Positions 1 to 11,632 of a stretch of 64,000 nucleotides of DNA are shown here, in pieces. The notes beneath the pieces were generated by a model that was not told the DNA's origin, ran no database searches, and worked only from the letters and a program-made list of their open reading frames with translations. Each line of letters begins with the position of its first letter. The stretch's first letter is position 1. Source of the DNA: Pezicula radicicola (Eukaryota > Ascomycota > Leotiomycetes > Helotiales > Dermateaceae); assembly GCA_003008705.1 (NCBI GenBank), contig PDUO01000037.1, forward strand, positions 242,467 to 306,466, in the 5' to 3' direction. Both the position numbers and the translations under genes were made by a program.

Positions 1-1
1 A

Positions 2-3000
2 CACAACATGTTCTTTTCTCGGCAATCTGGGACAAACATCACCGTGTCGACGATAATTAGAGCCGCGTGGGCTCTTGTGATTGCCCAACATTCAAATACG
101 AATGATGTCATTTTTGGCGCTACATTGAGTGGTCGAAATACGCCAGTGCCTGACGTTGCAAGCATGCTGGGACCGACTATCACCACAGTGCCAGTGAGAG
201 TGTCATTCGAACGAGAGCAGACTGTAGCAACCTTTCTGAACGAAGTACAAAATCAATCCATCAACATGATGCCTTTCGAACACACTGGTCTTCAGAAGAT
301 CAAGCGTCTTAATAGAGATTCATTTTCTGCCTGCACGTTTCAAAATCTTCTGGTTGTTCAACCACAAGCGATTTTGGGATTGAAGGATGATACTGATGGG
401 TCCTTCAATATGGAGGTTACAGATCAACCAAATTTCAATAGTTATCCGTTAGTTTTGGGGTGCAATTTAGGTCAAGAAGCCATGAGACTCGATGCAGTCT
501 TCGACTCGAATGTCATCTCCCCACCCAACATGCAGCGAATTCTCCACCAACTTGAGCTAGTTATTCACCAGTTAGCCGAAGCATCAGAGTCAACTACCGT
601 TGGAGACATTGACATGCTTCCAGAACGAGACAGAACTCAGATATGGGAGTGGAACTCCAAAATGCCAACAGCGACAGAGGAGTGTATACACCTTTTAGTT
701 GAGAAACAAGTCCTTGAACGCCCGAATGCTCCAGCAGTATGTTCATGGGATGGTCACTTGAGCTTTAAACAGCTGGATGATCTATCAACTCGACTGGCAC
801 ATCAACTTGTGCGATTTGGCATCAAACCCGAAGATTATGTTCCACTTTGTTTCGATAAGTCTTTGTGGACAGTCGTTGCTATGTTAGCCGTTCTAAAAGC
901 CGGAGGTGCCTATGTTGCGATGGATCCCGCATTTCCCGTCGGCCGGCTCAGGAATATTGTTAATGATTTGACAGCAAAGGTTATGCTCGCAGGATCAAGT
1001 CACAGTAGATCTTTCAGCGACCTCGTCGACCATATGTTTGTTCTTGAACAGGAAAGCATGGATCGACTGCCACCTAGTCATCAGACACAGCCGTGTTCCA
1101 CTGTACGGCCTGAAAACGCTGCGTTTGTTGTGTATACTTCAGGAAGCACAGGAAAACCAAAAGGAGTCGTCTTGGAACATAGGGGTCTCGCTACCGTCGC
1201 CTCTGAGAATGGCAGTGTAATGAATTTTAGACATGATTCTCGCGTCTTACAGTTTGCTGCTTATTCCTTCGACGTTAGTAATTGCGAGATTTTTACAACC
1301 CTTATCCATGGTGGTTGCATCTGCATCCCTTCAGAGGGCGAGAGATTAAATGACTTAGCAGGAGCGATCAACAAAATGCATGTTAACTGGGCTTTTCTAA
1401 CACCTACGGTGGCCGGCATTCTAAAACCATCAGATGTACCTTGTCTCAAGACCTTGACTTTGGGCGGAGAAGCAATCAAGAGAGATGTATTAGATCGCTG
1501 GCAAGGAAAAGTTCTGGTCATCAACAGTTACGGACCCGCCGAGTGTACAATTTGGTCCTCTTATGCCTTGCTTAGCCACGATGTCTCGACCTGCAATATC
1601 GGATCTGGGCAGGGCTCAATCTTGTGGATTGCGAATCCTCTCAATCATAATAGACTTGCACCTATTGGGAGCATAGGAGAGCTTCTTGTGGAAGGCCCGA
1701 TAGTATCAAGGGGATACTTAAATGACCCGGTCAGAACCGCAGATGCATTCGTTGAGGACGTTACCTGGTTAGGAGCACAAGCCAAGAATCGCCGATTATA
1801 CAAGACTGGTGACTTGGTACGTTACAATGAGGATGGTACGCTAGAGTATGTTGGTCGAAAGGATACTCAAGTCAAAGTTCGAGGACAGCGCGTTGAGCTG
1901 GGAGAGATTGAATATCACCTCTCCATGGTAGGACACATCCAGGATGTGGTGGCCCTAGTCCCAAAACAAGGTCGATGCATGGGAAACCTAGTGGCGGTCT
2001 TATCTTTATCGACATCTTCATTGCCAAATGTTGCCGGCGCTGGAATGCAAATTGTTACCAAAGAACAATTGGATTCGGCAGCTGTGCAGGTCTTCGGTCT
2101 GCAAGACAATCTTGCAGAGCGTGTTCCAAGCTTCATGGTCCCTACGATATGGTGTATTGTGGAGGCTCTTCCGCTTACTATGTCGGGCAAAGTTCATCGG
2201 AAGCAGATTGCAGAGTGGGTAGAGACAATAGATGAAAAAACATTCGAAGATGTGTTGCGGCAAGCTTCTAGCGAGGAATTGGTATCATCCCCCGCAACAG
2301 TAATAGAGAAGAAGCTACAGAAGCTTTGGAGTCAAGTGCTTAATCTATCGCCAGACCAGGTTAATATGAGGCAGTCATTCTTGAGTTTTGGAGGCGACTC
2401 AATTACTGCGATGCAACTTGTCAGCTCTGCTCGCGCTGAAGGAATTAAGTTGCACGTTCGAGATATAATCAAGAGCCAAAACATCCCTCAACTTGCTCTC
2501 TCGTTAAGTCGAAGCAGCCGAGACTTGAGGTCTATAGCCGATCATATCGAAGAGAGATTCTCGCTGTCACCCATTCAACAATGGCACATGATGAAAGATC
2601 CATCTGGTAGTCTTCGTTTTAACCAAAGCGTTCTGCTACGTATCACAACAGCCATTTCTCCAGATGATATCCTGCAAGCTATAAATGTCATCATACAGCG
2701 ACATTCCATGTTACGCTCCCGATTTCAACAGAATGCCACAGGGGAGTGGACTCAACGAGTTACGGAAGATTATTCTGGTTCCTTCACATACCACTCACAC
2801 AACACGCCCAAGTCTGACCATATATCAGCAATTGCATCTAAGGCCCAAGATAGCCTGAACATCAGAGATGGGCCGTTGTTGGCAGCGGATCTAATTATGT
2901 GCGGGGAGAGTGGGCAATTACTTCATTTAGTGATACACCATCTTGTGATTGATCTCGTCTCATGGCGAATTATTTTGCAAGAGCTGGAACAACTTTTACA

Positions 3001-6000
3001 GCATAAGAATTTGGTAGCAGACAAGCCCTTCCCGTTCCAAGAGTGGGTCAAAATTCAAGCTGACTTTGCTCGCCAACATCTCGGCCCGCACGGTGTTTTG
3101 CCTTATGAGATACCACCGGCCGATTTCCAATACTGGGATATGGGCACTCGAGAGAATTTGTATGGGGATCTCATGGAAGCAAAGTTCTCAATTGACGCCG
3201 ACACAACCTCAAGCTTGTTAGCCGGTTGCCACAGGGCAATGAAAACGGAGCCATTGGACGTTTTAGTTGGTGCTCTTAGTCATTCGTTCAAAGAAGTCTT
3301 CAGTGACCGATCTGTTCCCCCAGTGTATCTTGAGGGCCATGGAAGAGAGCCATGGGAGGATGATATTGACTTATCAAGAACAGTAGGCTTCTTCACGTCA
3401 ATGTTCCCAGTTCATGTCTCTTTCGAAGCCAAAGTGGACGTTGTCGCCGCAGTTCGCCAAGCCAAAGATATCCGACGCCGAGTACCCGCCAACGGTTGGC
3501 GATATTTTACTTCTCGGTTCCTGAATGCTGAAGGCAGAAAACATTTTGCAAATCATGACCTAGCAGAAATCATACTCAATTACGAAGGTCTTTATCAACA
3601 GGCAGAACGGGCTGATGCTATGGTAATGTTGGAAGATCTTGCATCCGAAGATATGAGCCATCTTCTACAACGTCCGGCACTGTTTGAGGTATCAGTTGCA
3701 ATAAAACATGGCACCACTCACGTCTGCGTTGGATTCAATAGCCATATGAGTAACCAAGATCGCATTCGCGACTTCGTTCATACATTTCAGCTGTCAATCG
3801 AAGAAGCGGTGGCAAGCCTGTCGCAGATGGGGGCAGAGCCTACCGTTAGCGACTACCCATTGCTTTCAATGAGCCACGATAGCTTCAAAAAGCTTTATCA
3901 TGAACAATTACCTCGGGTTGGATTGCAATCGATGATTGGAGTGGACGATGTATATCCCTGCTCACCTACGCAGGAAGGGATCCTTCTCAGTCAACAAAAG
4001 AGCTCCGATCTATACGAAGTTTATAGCGTAACTGAGATTGTCGTGCCCGAAGGACATGAAGCCGTAGACATCCCGCGATTGAAGGATGCCTGGCGGAGAG
4101 TAGTCAACCGCCATTCGATACTTAGAACAATTTTCGTACAAAGTAATTCGGAAGAGGGACTCTTTCACCAGGTAGCTCTCAAGCACGCCTCACCAAGGAT
4201 TTTGGATGTAACCTGCGACGCAGATGAAGCTCTCACGATGCTGCAGGCTCAGGCGCCGGCTGAGCACTTGGGAGATCAACCACTTCATCGGCTTACAATA
4301 TGTCAAAGCCCTCAAGGTCCAGTCTTCTGCAAGTTGGAAATGAGTCATGTCCTCGTTGATGCTGCTTCATGGTTATATATTTATCATGATTTCATCCTTG
4401 CATATGAGGGACGACTAGGTTCAACCCAAGGTCTGCCATATAGTGAATACATCAAGTATTTAAGCTCGATCGCCCCAGAGCCTAGTATTGAGTACTGGAA
4501 TACATATCTCGACGGCATCGCACCTTGCCACTTCCCAGTCTTACATGATGGTATTGAGCAAGAGAGGGAGCTCTTGAAGTCTATCAAATTCGAACTCTCA
4601 TCTACGCAGAAGATTTCACAATTCGCTCAAGAGAACAACTTAACTCCGGCTAATATATTTCAAGTTGCCTGGGGCTCAGTTCTACACGCCTATACAGGGT
4701 CCGATCAAGTCTGTTTCGGTTATGTCACTACTGGGCGAGATATATCCGTCACTGGGATAGATAGGGCGGTGGGCCCATTCATAAACATGCTCATATGCCG
4801 GTTAGATATGACAGATTCAAATCCCCTGATACACGTGCTCAAAACTGTGCAAGAGAATTTTCTCGACAGCCTTCCACATCAGCATTGCTCTCTGGCCAGA
4901 ATTCAGCACCGGCTTAACTTGTCTGGCCAAGCGCTGTTCAATTCGGTGATGTCGTTTCAGAGCGTGCCACGCGAAGAAGAGGAAGTCAGCAACTTGATAT
5001 CATTTAATACACTGGCTGAGAAGGACCCTACAGAGGTAAGACTCCATGTCTAAACAGGAACATTTGTCCATATGCTAACTACGGGCTCATAACAGTACGA
5101 TATTGGTGTCAACATTGAAATGAAGTCTGGAAAAATCCTCGTAACCATCAAATATTGGAATTCTTGCCTATCGGACGGACAAGCGAGAAACCTACTAAGC
5201 GCTTTCGAAACAGCTGTGGAAAGCATGACAGGCAGTCCCAACCGAAAGATTGGGGAAGTGAATTTGTTTGGTCGAGAGCACAAGCACCAAATTTCGACAT
5301 GGAATAGTGTGGTGCCAAAGGGCGTTGACACCTCCCTGCGCGACTTGATTGCGATACAGACAAAAGCACAGCCTCAAGCACAAGCTTTGTGTGCTTGGGA
5401 TGGGCAATTCACCTATGCTGAGCTTGATGTTTTGACTACGCAGCTCGCGTGCCACTTAGTCAGCCTCGGTGTCGGAGTAGAGGTGAAAGTGCCATTCTGC
5501 TTCGAAAAGTCCGCATGGGCAGTGGTTTCAATGCTGAGTATAATCAAAGCAGGAGCGGCTTTTGTTGCCTTAGACCCCTCCCACCCAGTCGAACGCCTGA
5601 GAAGCATTATCAGCAAGACCAACGCTAGTCTTGTCCTTACTGCACCATCACATGCTCATCTCTTGAAAGACCTCGTTTTCAATGTCGTTTCGGTTGAACC
5701 GTCGTTATTCAAATCATTACTGCCAGGCAATGCTGAGGATCTTCCTTCCATCTCGCCATCGAATGCGGCCCTAGTTGTGTTTACTTCTGGTAGTACTGGA
5801 GAGCCCAAAGGAATAGTCACAGACCACAAAGCCATCTGCACTAGCCTTCTGTCTCTTCAACATGTTCAGAATCGAGATCGAAATACACGCATATTCCAGT
5901 TCGCCTCATACATCTTTGATGTCAGCATTTCAGACGTCTTCGTAACGATGATCTCAGGAGGCTGTATATGCGTCCCATCTGAGCATGATCGACTGAGCAA

Positions 6001-9000
6001 TTTGGCTGGAGTCATGAATCAGATGCAGGTAAACTGGGCTCACCTTACCTCAACAGTGGCAAGTCTACTGCGACCAAGTGATGTACCAGGCCTTAAGACA
6101 CTTGTTCTCGGAGGAGAAGCTGTGTCTAAAGACAACGTTCAGACCTGGGCAAGTGCCATAGAGCTTATTCTATGTTATGGACCAGCAGAATGCTCTGTAA
6201 CCTGTGCAGGAAATAGGTTCGTCACTCCATCCAGCAATCCAAGCACAGTTGGGCACCCTACTGCATCACTCTTTTGGGTTGTGAATCCATCAAATCACAA
6301 CCAACTTGTGCCAATTGGCTGTGCTGGAGAGTTACTGGTAGATGGTCCAGTTCTGGCACGAGAATATCTTCAGGAAGCAGAGATGACTGCTGCTTCATTC
6401 ATAACCAACCCGGCCTTCTTACCTGCTGTCGACTCAAACACAACTCGTCGGCTCTACAAAACGGGCGACTTGGTCCGCCAGAATTCCGACGGCACTATAA
6501 ACATCATCGGACGCAAGGATAGGCAGGTGAAACTGCATGGTCAACGCATTGAGCTGAGCGCGATTGAATATTCTCTCAGACAAGAGTTAAAAGACGTGAC
6601 AGATCTTGCCGTAGAAATGGTCAGAACAGCAGATCGCCCAAATGATGACGTTCTGGCCGCGTTCTTCTGTTGCCGACCTGATGCACTACATGAGGCTCAT
6701 GAAAACAAATTCGTTCAGTCTATTCCGGATTCTTTGCAGCGCGAGTTAATCAGAGCAGACAGCAAGTTGGCGGACATTCTGCCAACATATATGATCCCGT
6801 CGTTGTACATACCACTAACTTCTATGCCTGTGATGGCATCGGGCAAACGCGACAAGAAAATATTGCAGCAGCTTGTCCTCAAGCTATCAAGCGATGAAGT
6901 AACTCATTACGCGCTTGCAGCGGCTGCGAAGCGTGCACCAACAACAAATTCAGAGAAAGAGCTTCGGAACTTGTGGGCACGGGTATTGAATCTCACACCT
7001 GCCTCGATTGGTGCCGACGACAACTTCTTCCGTCTTGGTGGTGACTCGATCACAGCCATGCGATTAGTTGCTGCTGCGTCCGAACAGCTTCTCTCCGTCT
7101 CAGTATCTGATATATTTCGGCATCCGAGCTTGTGTGAGATGGCTTTAACAATGAATACACAGGTTGAAGATGCCAATACAATTTCAGAAAAATTTGGTTT
7201 ACTTCAAGTCGAGGATACCAACCAGCTACAAGGAGTTCTGGATGATATTTCTGGCCAATGTGGGATCGATAAAGATGATATCGAAGATGCTTACCCTTGT
7301 ACCGCGTTACAAGAAGGACTCTTGGCTCTGTCTGTCAGACAGCCAGGTAGTTACACGTCTCGACATGTATTTTCACTCTCAGCTACGACCGACATTCCGC
7401 GCTTGCGCAAGGCCTGGGAGACTATTGTAGAGACAATCGACACTCTGAAGACACGTATCGTGTTCAGCCGAGTCTTTGGAGCTCTCCAAGTCGTTGTTAA
7501 GAGCAATGTTCAATGGGAGACCGCAATCTCATTAGAGCAGTATGCACAGAATTACGAAAGTCAAATCCGTTATGGGAAGCCGTTGTCTCGGTTTGCTCTG
7601 ATTGACAGTGGCAATGGCACTAGAGAAAAGTATTTGGTTTGGACTGCTCATCATGCCCTCTATGACGGGGCTAGTATGGGGATAATTCTCAAACAAGTGG
7701 CGCAGGCTTATGAACAAATGCCAATCACTAAGTGTGTGCCATTCAAAGGTTTCATTCAGTATCTTGCGCAGCGTAATGTTGCCCTTGAGAACGAATACTG
7801 GAATACACAGCTACAGGGTGCTGCGAAATCAAACTTTCTGCAATTTTCGGTTGATCAATCCCAAAATCGATCGAATGGATTGGTTAAACACAGATTGCTA
7901 ATGAGCGCAAGCCAGAACCCTCACATTACAAGGTCTAATATGATCCGTGCCGCTTGGGCACTCATTGTTGCTGGCTATTGTGATGCAGACGATGTGGTAT
8001 TTGGTGCAACGCTCACCGGACGCAATGCGCCTGTCTCTGGAATTGATAGAATGCCGGGTCCTACTATAACAACCGTTCCAGTTCGCATTCGCCTTGATTA
8101 TGGTCAGACAGTTGGCACCTTCATCAAGGCAATACAAAATCAGTCCACAGAAATGATCCCGTTTGAGCACACGGGTCTTCAGAACATACGACGTCTCGGA
8201 CCAGACGCGCAGAATGCATGCGACTTTCAAACTCTACTCGTTATCCAGCCGCATGTCTCCGTGGATGAGACATCCAACGAAGTCAATGTGATGAATCTGG
8301 AGAGACCAGCAACGACTCAAACGGGATTTCACACATATCCGCTAGTTATGTCGTGTAGTATTGGTGGCGACAGTATCGATATTGAGGCACATTTCAACCA
8401 AAATGCATTGGCCACAAAGCAGATCGAGACTATTATACATCAATTTGGACACGTGTTGAAGCAACTAAATTCTATGGAATCCACTCATCTTGTTGGTGAG
8501 ATTGAACAACTGAGCCCAGAAGATAAATCACAAATTGCAAATTGGAACAGCAAGATCCTAACGGCATCAGAACATTGTGTCCACCAGATAATCGAATGTC
8601 AGACGATGCTCTATCCTATGGCACCTGCCATATGTTCGTGGGATGGGAACTTCAGCTATCACGACGTGGACAGATTGTCATCCAAACTGGCGAGATATCT
8701 GGTCAGCCTTGGCGTTGTTCAAGAGACGCCTGTTACGTTCTGCTTCAGCAGATCTGCCTGGGCAATCATTGCCATGCAAGCGATTCTGAAGGCAGGAGGC
8801 GTCTGTATGGCATTAGACCCAACGGAATCAATAGATCGGCTCAAAAGTATCGTCAAAAATGTTGACGCCAAAATTCTTATAACGGCGCCTCAGTACTCGG
8901 ATATGCTGGGTGGTCTTGCTCACCATATTATTCCAATCGATCCTGTGTTTTTCCACATGGACCGCGCATCTACCAGCAAGCTTCCGCTTGTTCTTCCTGC

Positions 9001-10807
9001 TAATGGGGCTATCATTGTCTTTACCGAGAAAGAGGAAGGAGTTGTGCTTGAGCACCGGTCTCTATTTGCAAACGCAAGGGCCATGCAAGACATTGGATGC
9101 ATAAACCAGGAATCGCGTGTTCTGCAATGTGCGCCCTACACTTCCAATGTCAGCACCGCAGAAATATTCGTCACAATGATGGCAGGTGGGTGTGTCTGTG
9201 TGCCGTCAGAATACGATGTCTCGCACAACCTTGCAGGCGCCGTTCAGTCACTAAATGCAAATTGGGCTCTCTTCAGTCCAAAGATAGCAGCAATTCTCAA
9301 GCCTAGTGATATCCCCAATCTTAAGACACTAGTCCTTGACTGCGAGGGTACGACGAAGAGCAGTGTTCAGTCATGGGGTGATGCATTAAGACTGATTATT
9401 TGTTATAATGCAGTAGAGTGTGGTCTTATGTGCGCAGCTAATACATCTGTTACGACTGAAAGTGACCCGAGCAACGTTGGATACTCCGCTGGCTCACTAC
9501 TTTGGATCACGGAGACGTCAAATCACAATCGCCTTGCGCCTATAGGCTGTGTTGGGGAGCTCTTGGTAGAAGGGCCTACATTAGCAAGAGAGTATCTCAA
9601 CAATGCGAGAAGTACTGATGCTGTACTTATCACAAACCCCTCATTTCTGTCGCAGACCAAGTCCCAACAACCTCGTCGTCTCTATAAAACGGGGAAATTA
9701 GCTCGATATAATGTAGATGGCACCATCAATCTTGTTGGAAGAAAGGATAAGCGAACGAGATTTCATGGACAGAGGATTGACCTTGCCGAGATTGAAGACC
9801 ACCTCAGGCGCTTATGCTCAGGCGTATCGCAGGTGGTGGTAGAACTGGCTTATTTTGATAGCTTAAAAGATCTGGTCCTCGTCGCCTTCTTCAGCTATTC
9901 AGATTCCAACGCAGCGGATCAAATTTCGATCCTACCGCCATCAAATGAAACACGGTCAGGTTTGATAGAGGCAAAGAACAGCTTGGTTGACTTAGTTCCG
10001 TCGCACGAGATTCCGAGTCTCTACATTCCTCTGAACCATATACCCATGAATGGGTCAGGGAACGTAGACCGTGACCAATTGCGGGCCTTCATTTCAACCC
10101 TGCGAGACTTAGGGCCCTACACTCTGACGGATGTAAGGAAACGCAATCCCGCGACAGATATGGAGAGACTTTTGCAGAGGACTTGGGCATCTCTCCTAGC
10201 TATCGACACAGAAAACATAGGGCTTGATGATAACTTTTTCCGATTGGGGGGAGACTCAGTCGGTGCTATGCGTCTCGTTGCTGCACTTCGCCAGGAGAAC
10301 GTGTCTCTCAGTGTCGCAAACGTCTTTCGAAACCCAAAGTTGTTTGGGATGGCTAGGATAGCAGAGACGATAGATGCCAGTGATAGCAATAGTGAGGCAG
10401 ACGACCATTCGCCATTCGCACTCATCCCTGTCAACAATATTTCTTCGAGCGTAACGTCTAACTCTAATGCCGAGTCTGTTACTGGCAGTAAGTCAGCAAC
10501 GCCCATAAGCGCGGTATCATCAATCATAGAGAACAAAAGCTCTACGGGCTCAATCTCTGAAGATGACGTCTCGATGAGCTCGGTTTCAATCAGCCCCTCC
10601 CGTGATGACGGACCTATTGCTGAGGCACCCTCGGGTGGGATTCAAACAGAGATACTTGAGATCAAAGCAGCTCTAAAGGAGAATTACATCGCCTGCACAC
10701 AAGCGCTAGATGATGCCGCGGAGATACCTCCCAAACTAATGCTCCAGCGCAAGCATCTCCGCGCAAAGCTGAAAACCTTGGAGTCAGAATCGGCTCCGCA
10801 GTACTGA
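2..10807 (+). CDS. Non-ribosomal peptide synthetase, 5' truncated by window edge, two exons
   Basis: Multimodular peptide synthetase; 3,579 residues are visible from the ATG at 8, with the start outside the window (the frame is open to base 2 and opens mid-condensation domain). Exons run to 5035 and from 5096. Order by eye: C (C-terminal half, to ~640); A1 (~690-2210: YTSGSTGKPKG near 1132, FDVS near 1268, YGPAE near 1528, YKTGDLV near 1799); T1 (GGDS near 2391); epimerisation domain (~2555-3830); C (~3940-5290, split by the intron); A2 (~5380-6870, motifs intact); T2 (GGDS near 7037); C with intact HHALYDG near 7648; A3 (~8560-10100), badly degenerate; T3 (GGDS near 10247); then a Ser-rich and charged helical tail to the stop. 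No TE, R or terminal C domain follows. Eye-aligned specificity residues are roughly D-V-C-F-T-G-S-I-W-K for A1 and D-V-S-H-V-G-C-V-T-K for A2; substrates not assigned. Very confident on family, moderate on domain borders. Confidence 0.96.
2555..3830 (+). other. Epimerisation (E) domain of the NRPS
   Basis: It follows T1 and carries the E-type signature HHLVIDLVSW near 2935, EGHGRE near 3331 and RTVGFFTSMFPV near 3380, which separate E from ordinary condensation domains. Known role: epimerises the T-bound aminoacyl or peptidyl residue from L to D. It is followed by a condensation domain, as expected for a D-accepting downstream C domain. Confidence 0.9.
5036..5095 (+). other. Intron in the NRPS gene
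   Basis: Donor GTAAGA follows an in-phase GAG codon, a GCTAAC branch site lies near 5074, and acceptor AACAG ends at 5095. Exon 1 (from 8) is 1,676 whole codons and exon 2 continues in phase with TAC-GAT-ATT, restoring a condensation-domain sequence (YDIGVNIEMK) across the junction. Two apparently separate long reading frames are therefore one gene. Confidence 0.95.
8560..10100 (+). other. Degenerate third adenylation domain of the NRPS
   Basis: The domain aligns end to end with A1 and A2 of the same protein but has lost core residues. The SGSTGxPKG loop is replaced by the shorter FTEKEEG near 9020; FDVS is SNVS near 9145; YGPAE is YNAVE near 9403; TGD is TGK near 9690; the A10 motif SGK reads SGN near 10057. 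The frame is fully open and flanking motifs remain, so this looks like loss of function in an expressed protein rather than decay of the gene. Confidence 0.85.
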
Positions 10808-11332
10808 TGGATTTTTGGGACAAATTTCTTTATATGTAAATCAAATGGCGAGGCGTTCAATTTATAGGCGTTCAATTTATTAGCAGTTCTCATACCTGTA
10901 TACTTGCATTTAAGAGCTCAGTACATTTTAAATTGTTCAATTCTGGTGATCTTACTTTATTTTTGTATATGATTTACGAGTAGCTTTAATTGACTCATTA
11001 TAGAATCTCAGAACCCAATCACACAACTTGATATTACGTAGCTTGACATAGCATCTTCTGTCGCTCGAACTTCAGAAAGTGAAATTGGAATAAAAGAGGG
11101 GAGGGAAGCTGACTTTCGGGTTAATAATGCATATCTGACTGTATTGTTTGCTGGAGCACACTGGCGGTCCACAATCAGAGCTGGCTAGAACTCCACAGCT
11201 CCCCGCGATGAGACTTTTACGCAATCTCATTAGCATCGGGTATATTCTTGAGCGGATACCAGTTTAGGGTCCCGCTTTGAGATAAATATGTGTCTATTGT
11301 GGAAGACTAAATAAATGTCTGTCTGTCTATCT
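10808..11332. other. Intergenic, 3' of NRPS
   Basis: Moderately AT-rich sequence after the NRPS stop. A short direct duplication (GGCGTTCAATTTAT) occurs near 10852 and 10867. No gene or RNA was recognised. Confidence 0.5.
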
Positions 11333-11597
11333 TCAGCTAAAACTCTGATTTGGAACATGCCTTCCAATCAACTTTTCGGGATCTATAGTTTCCTTCCTGA
11401 GTTCTCTTTCTAATGATTTACTGAAGGACTCCACGGCCGATCGAAGGAACGTAGGATGAAAAGGAATATCGATCCCTGCACGCGGAATCGTTGCAGCGCC
11501 GCGTTGAGGCTCTATAGATACTGACTGCGCTTCAGTTTCGTCTGCCAAGGTAGATGTGATCTTTAAGATAAATTGGGAGATTGAAGGATCCTGTAGA
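11333..11597 (-). pseudogene. Inverted 3' fragment of a fatty acid synthase beta subunit
   Basis: Read on the minus strand, this stretch encodes the C-terminal end of the malonyl/palmitoyl transferase (MPT) region of fungal FAS beta: ATIPRAGIDIPFHPTFLRS followed by TIDPEKLIGRHVPN. In intact FAS beta this segment comes directly after the part encoded at 13390-13490 on the plus strand. Here it sits upstream of, and opposite to, the rest of the gene. The last residues of the family are missing and the frame stops soon after PNQSFS. It cannot make a working protein; it is a rearranged relic. Confidence 0.88.
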
Positions 11598-11632
11598 GCA
11601 TAGGTGGGGACCATCATACACGAAGTGATGCA

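Noticed and set aside
7898..8230. 110-codon minus-strand frame inside the NRPS
   Set aside because: Lies opposite conserved condensation-domain coding sequence; chance open frame.
10117..10536. 139-codon minus-strand frame inside the NRPS
   Set aside because: Antisense shadow of the T3 and tail coding sequence; no independent features.
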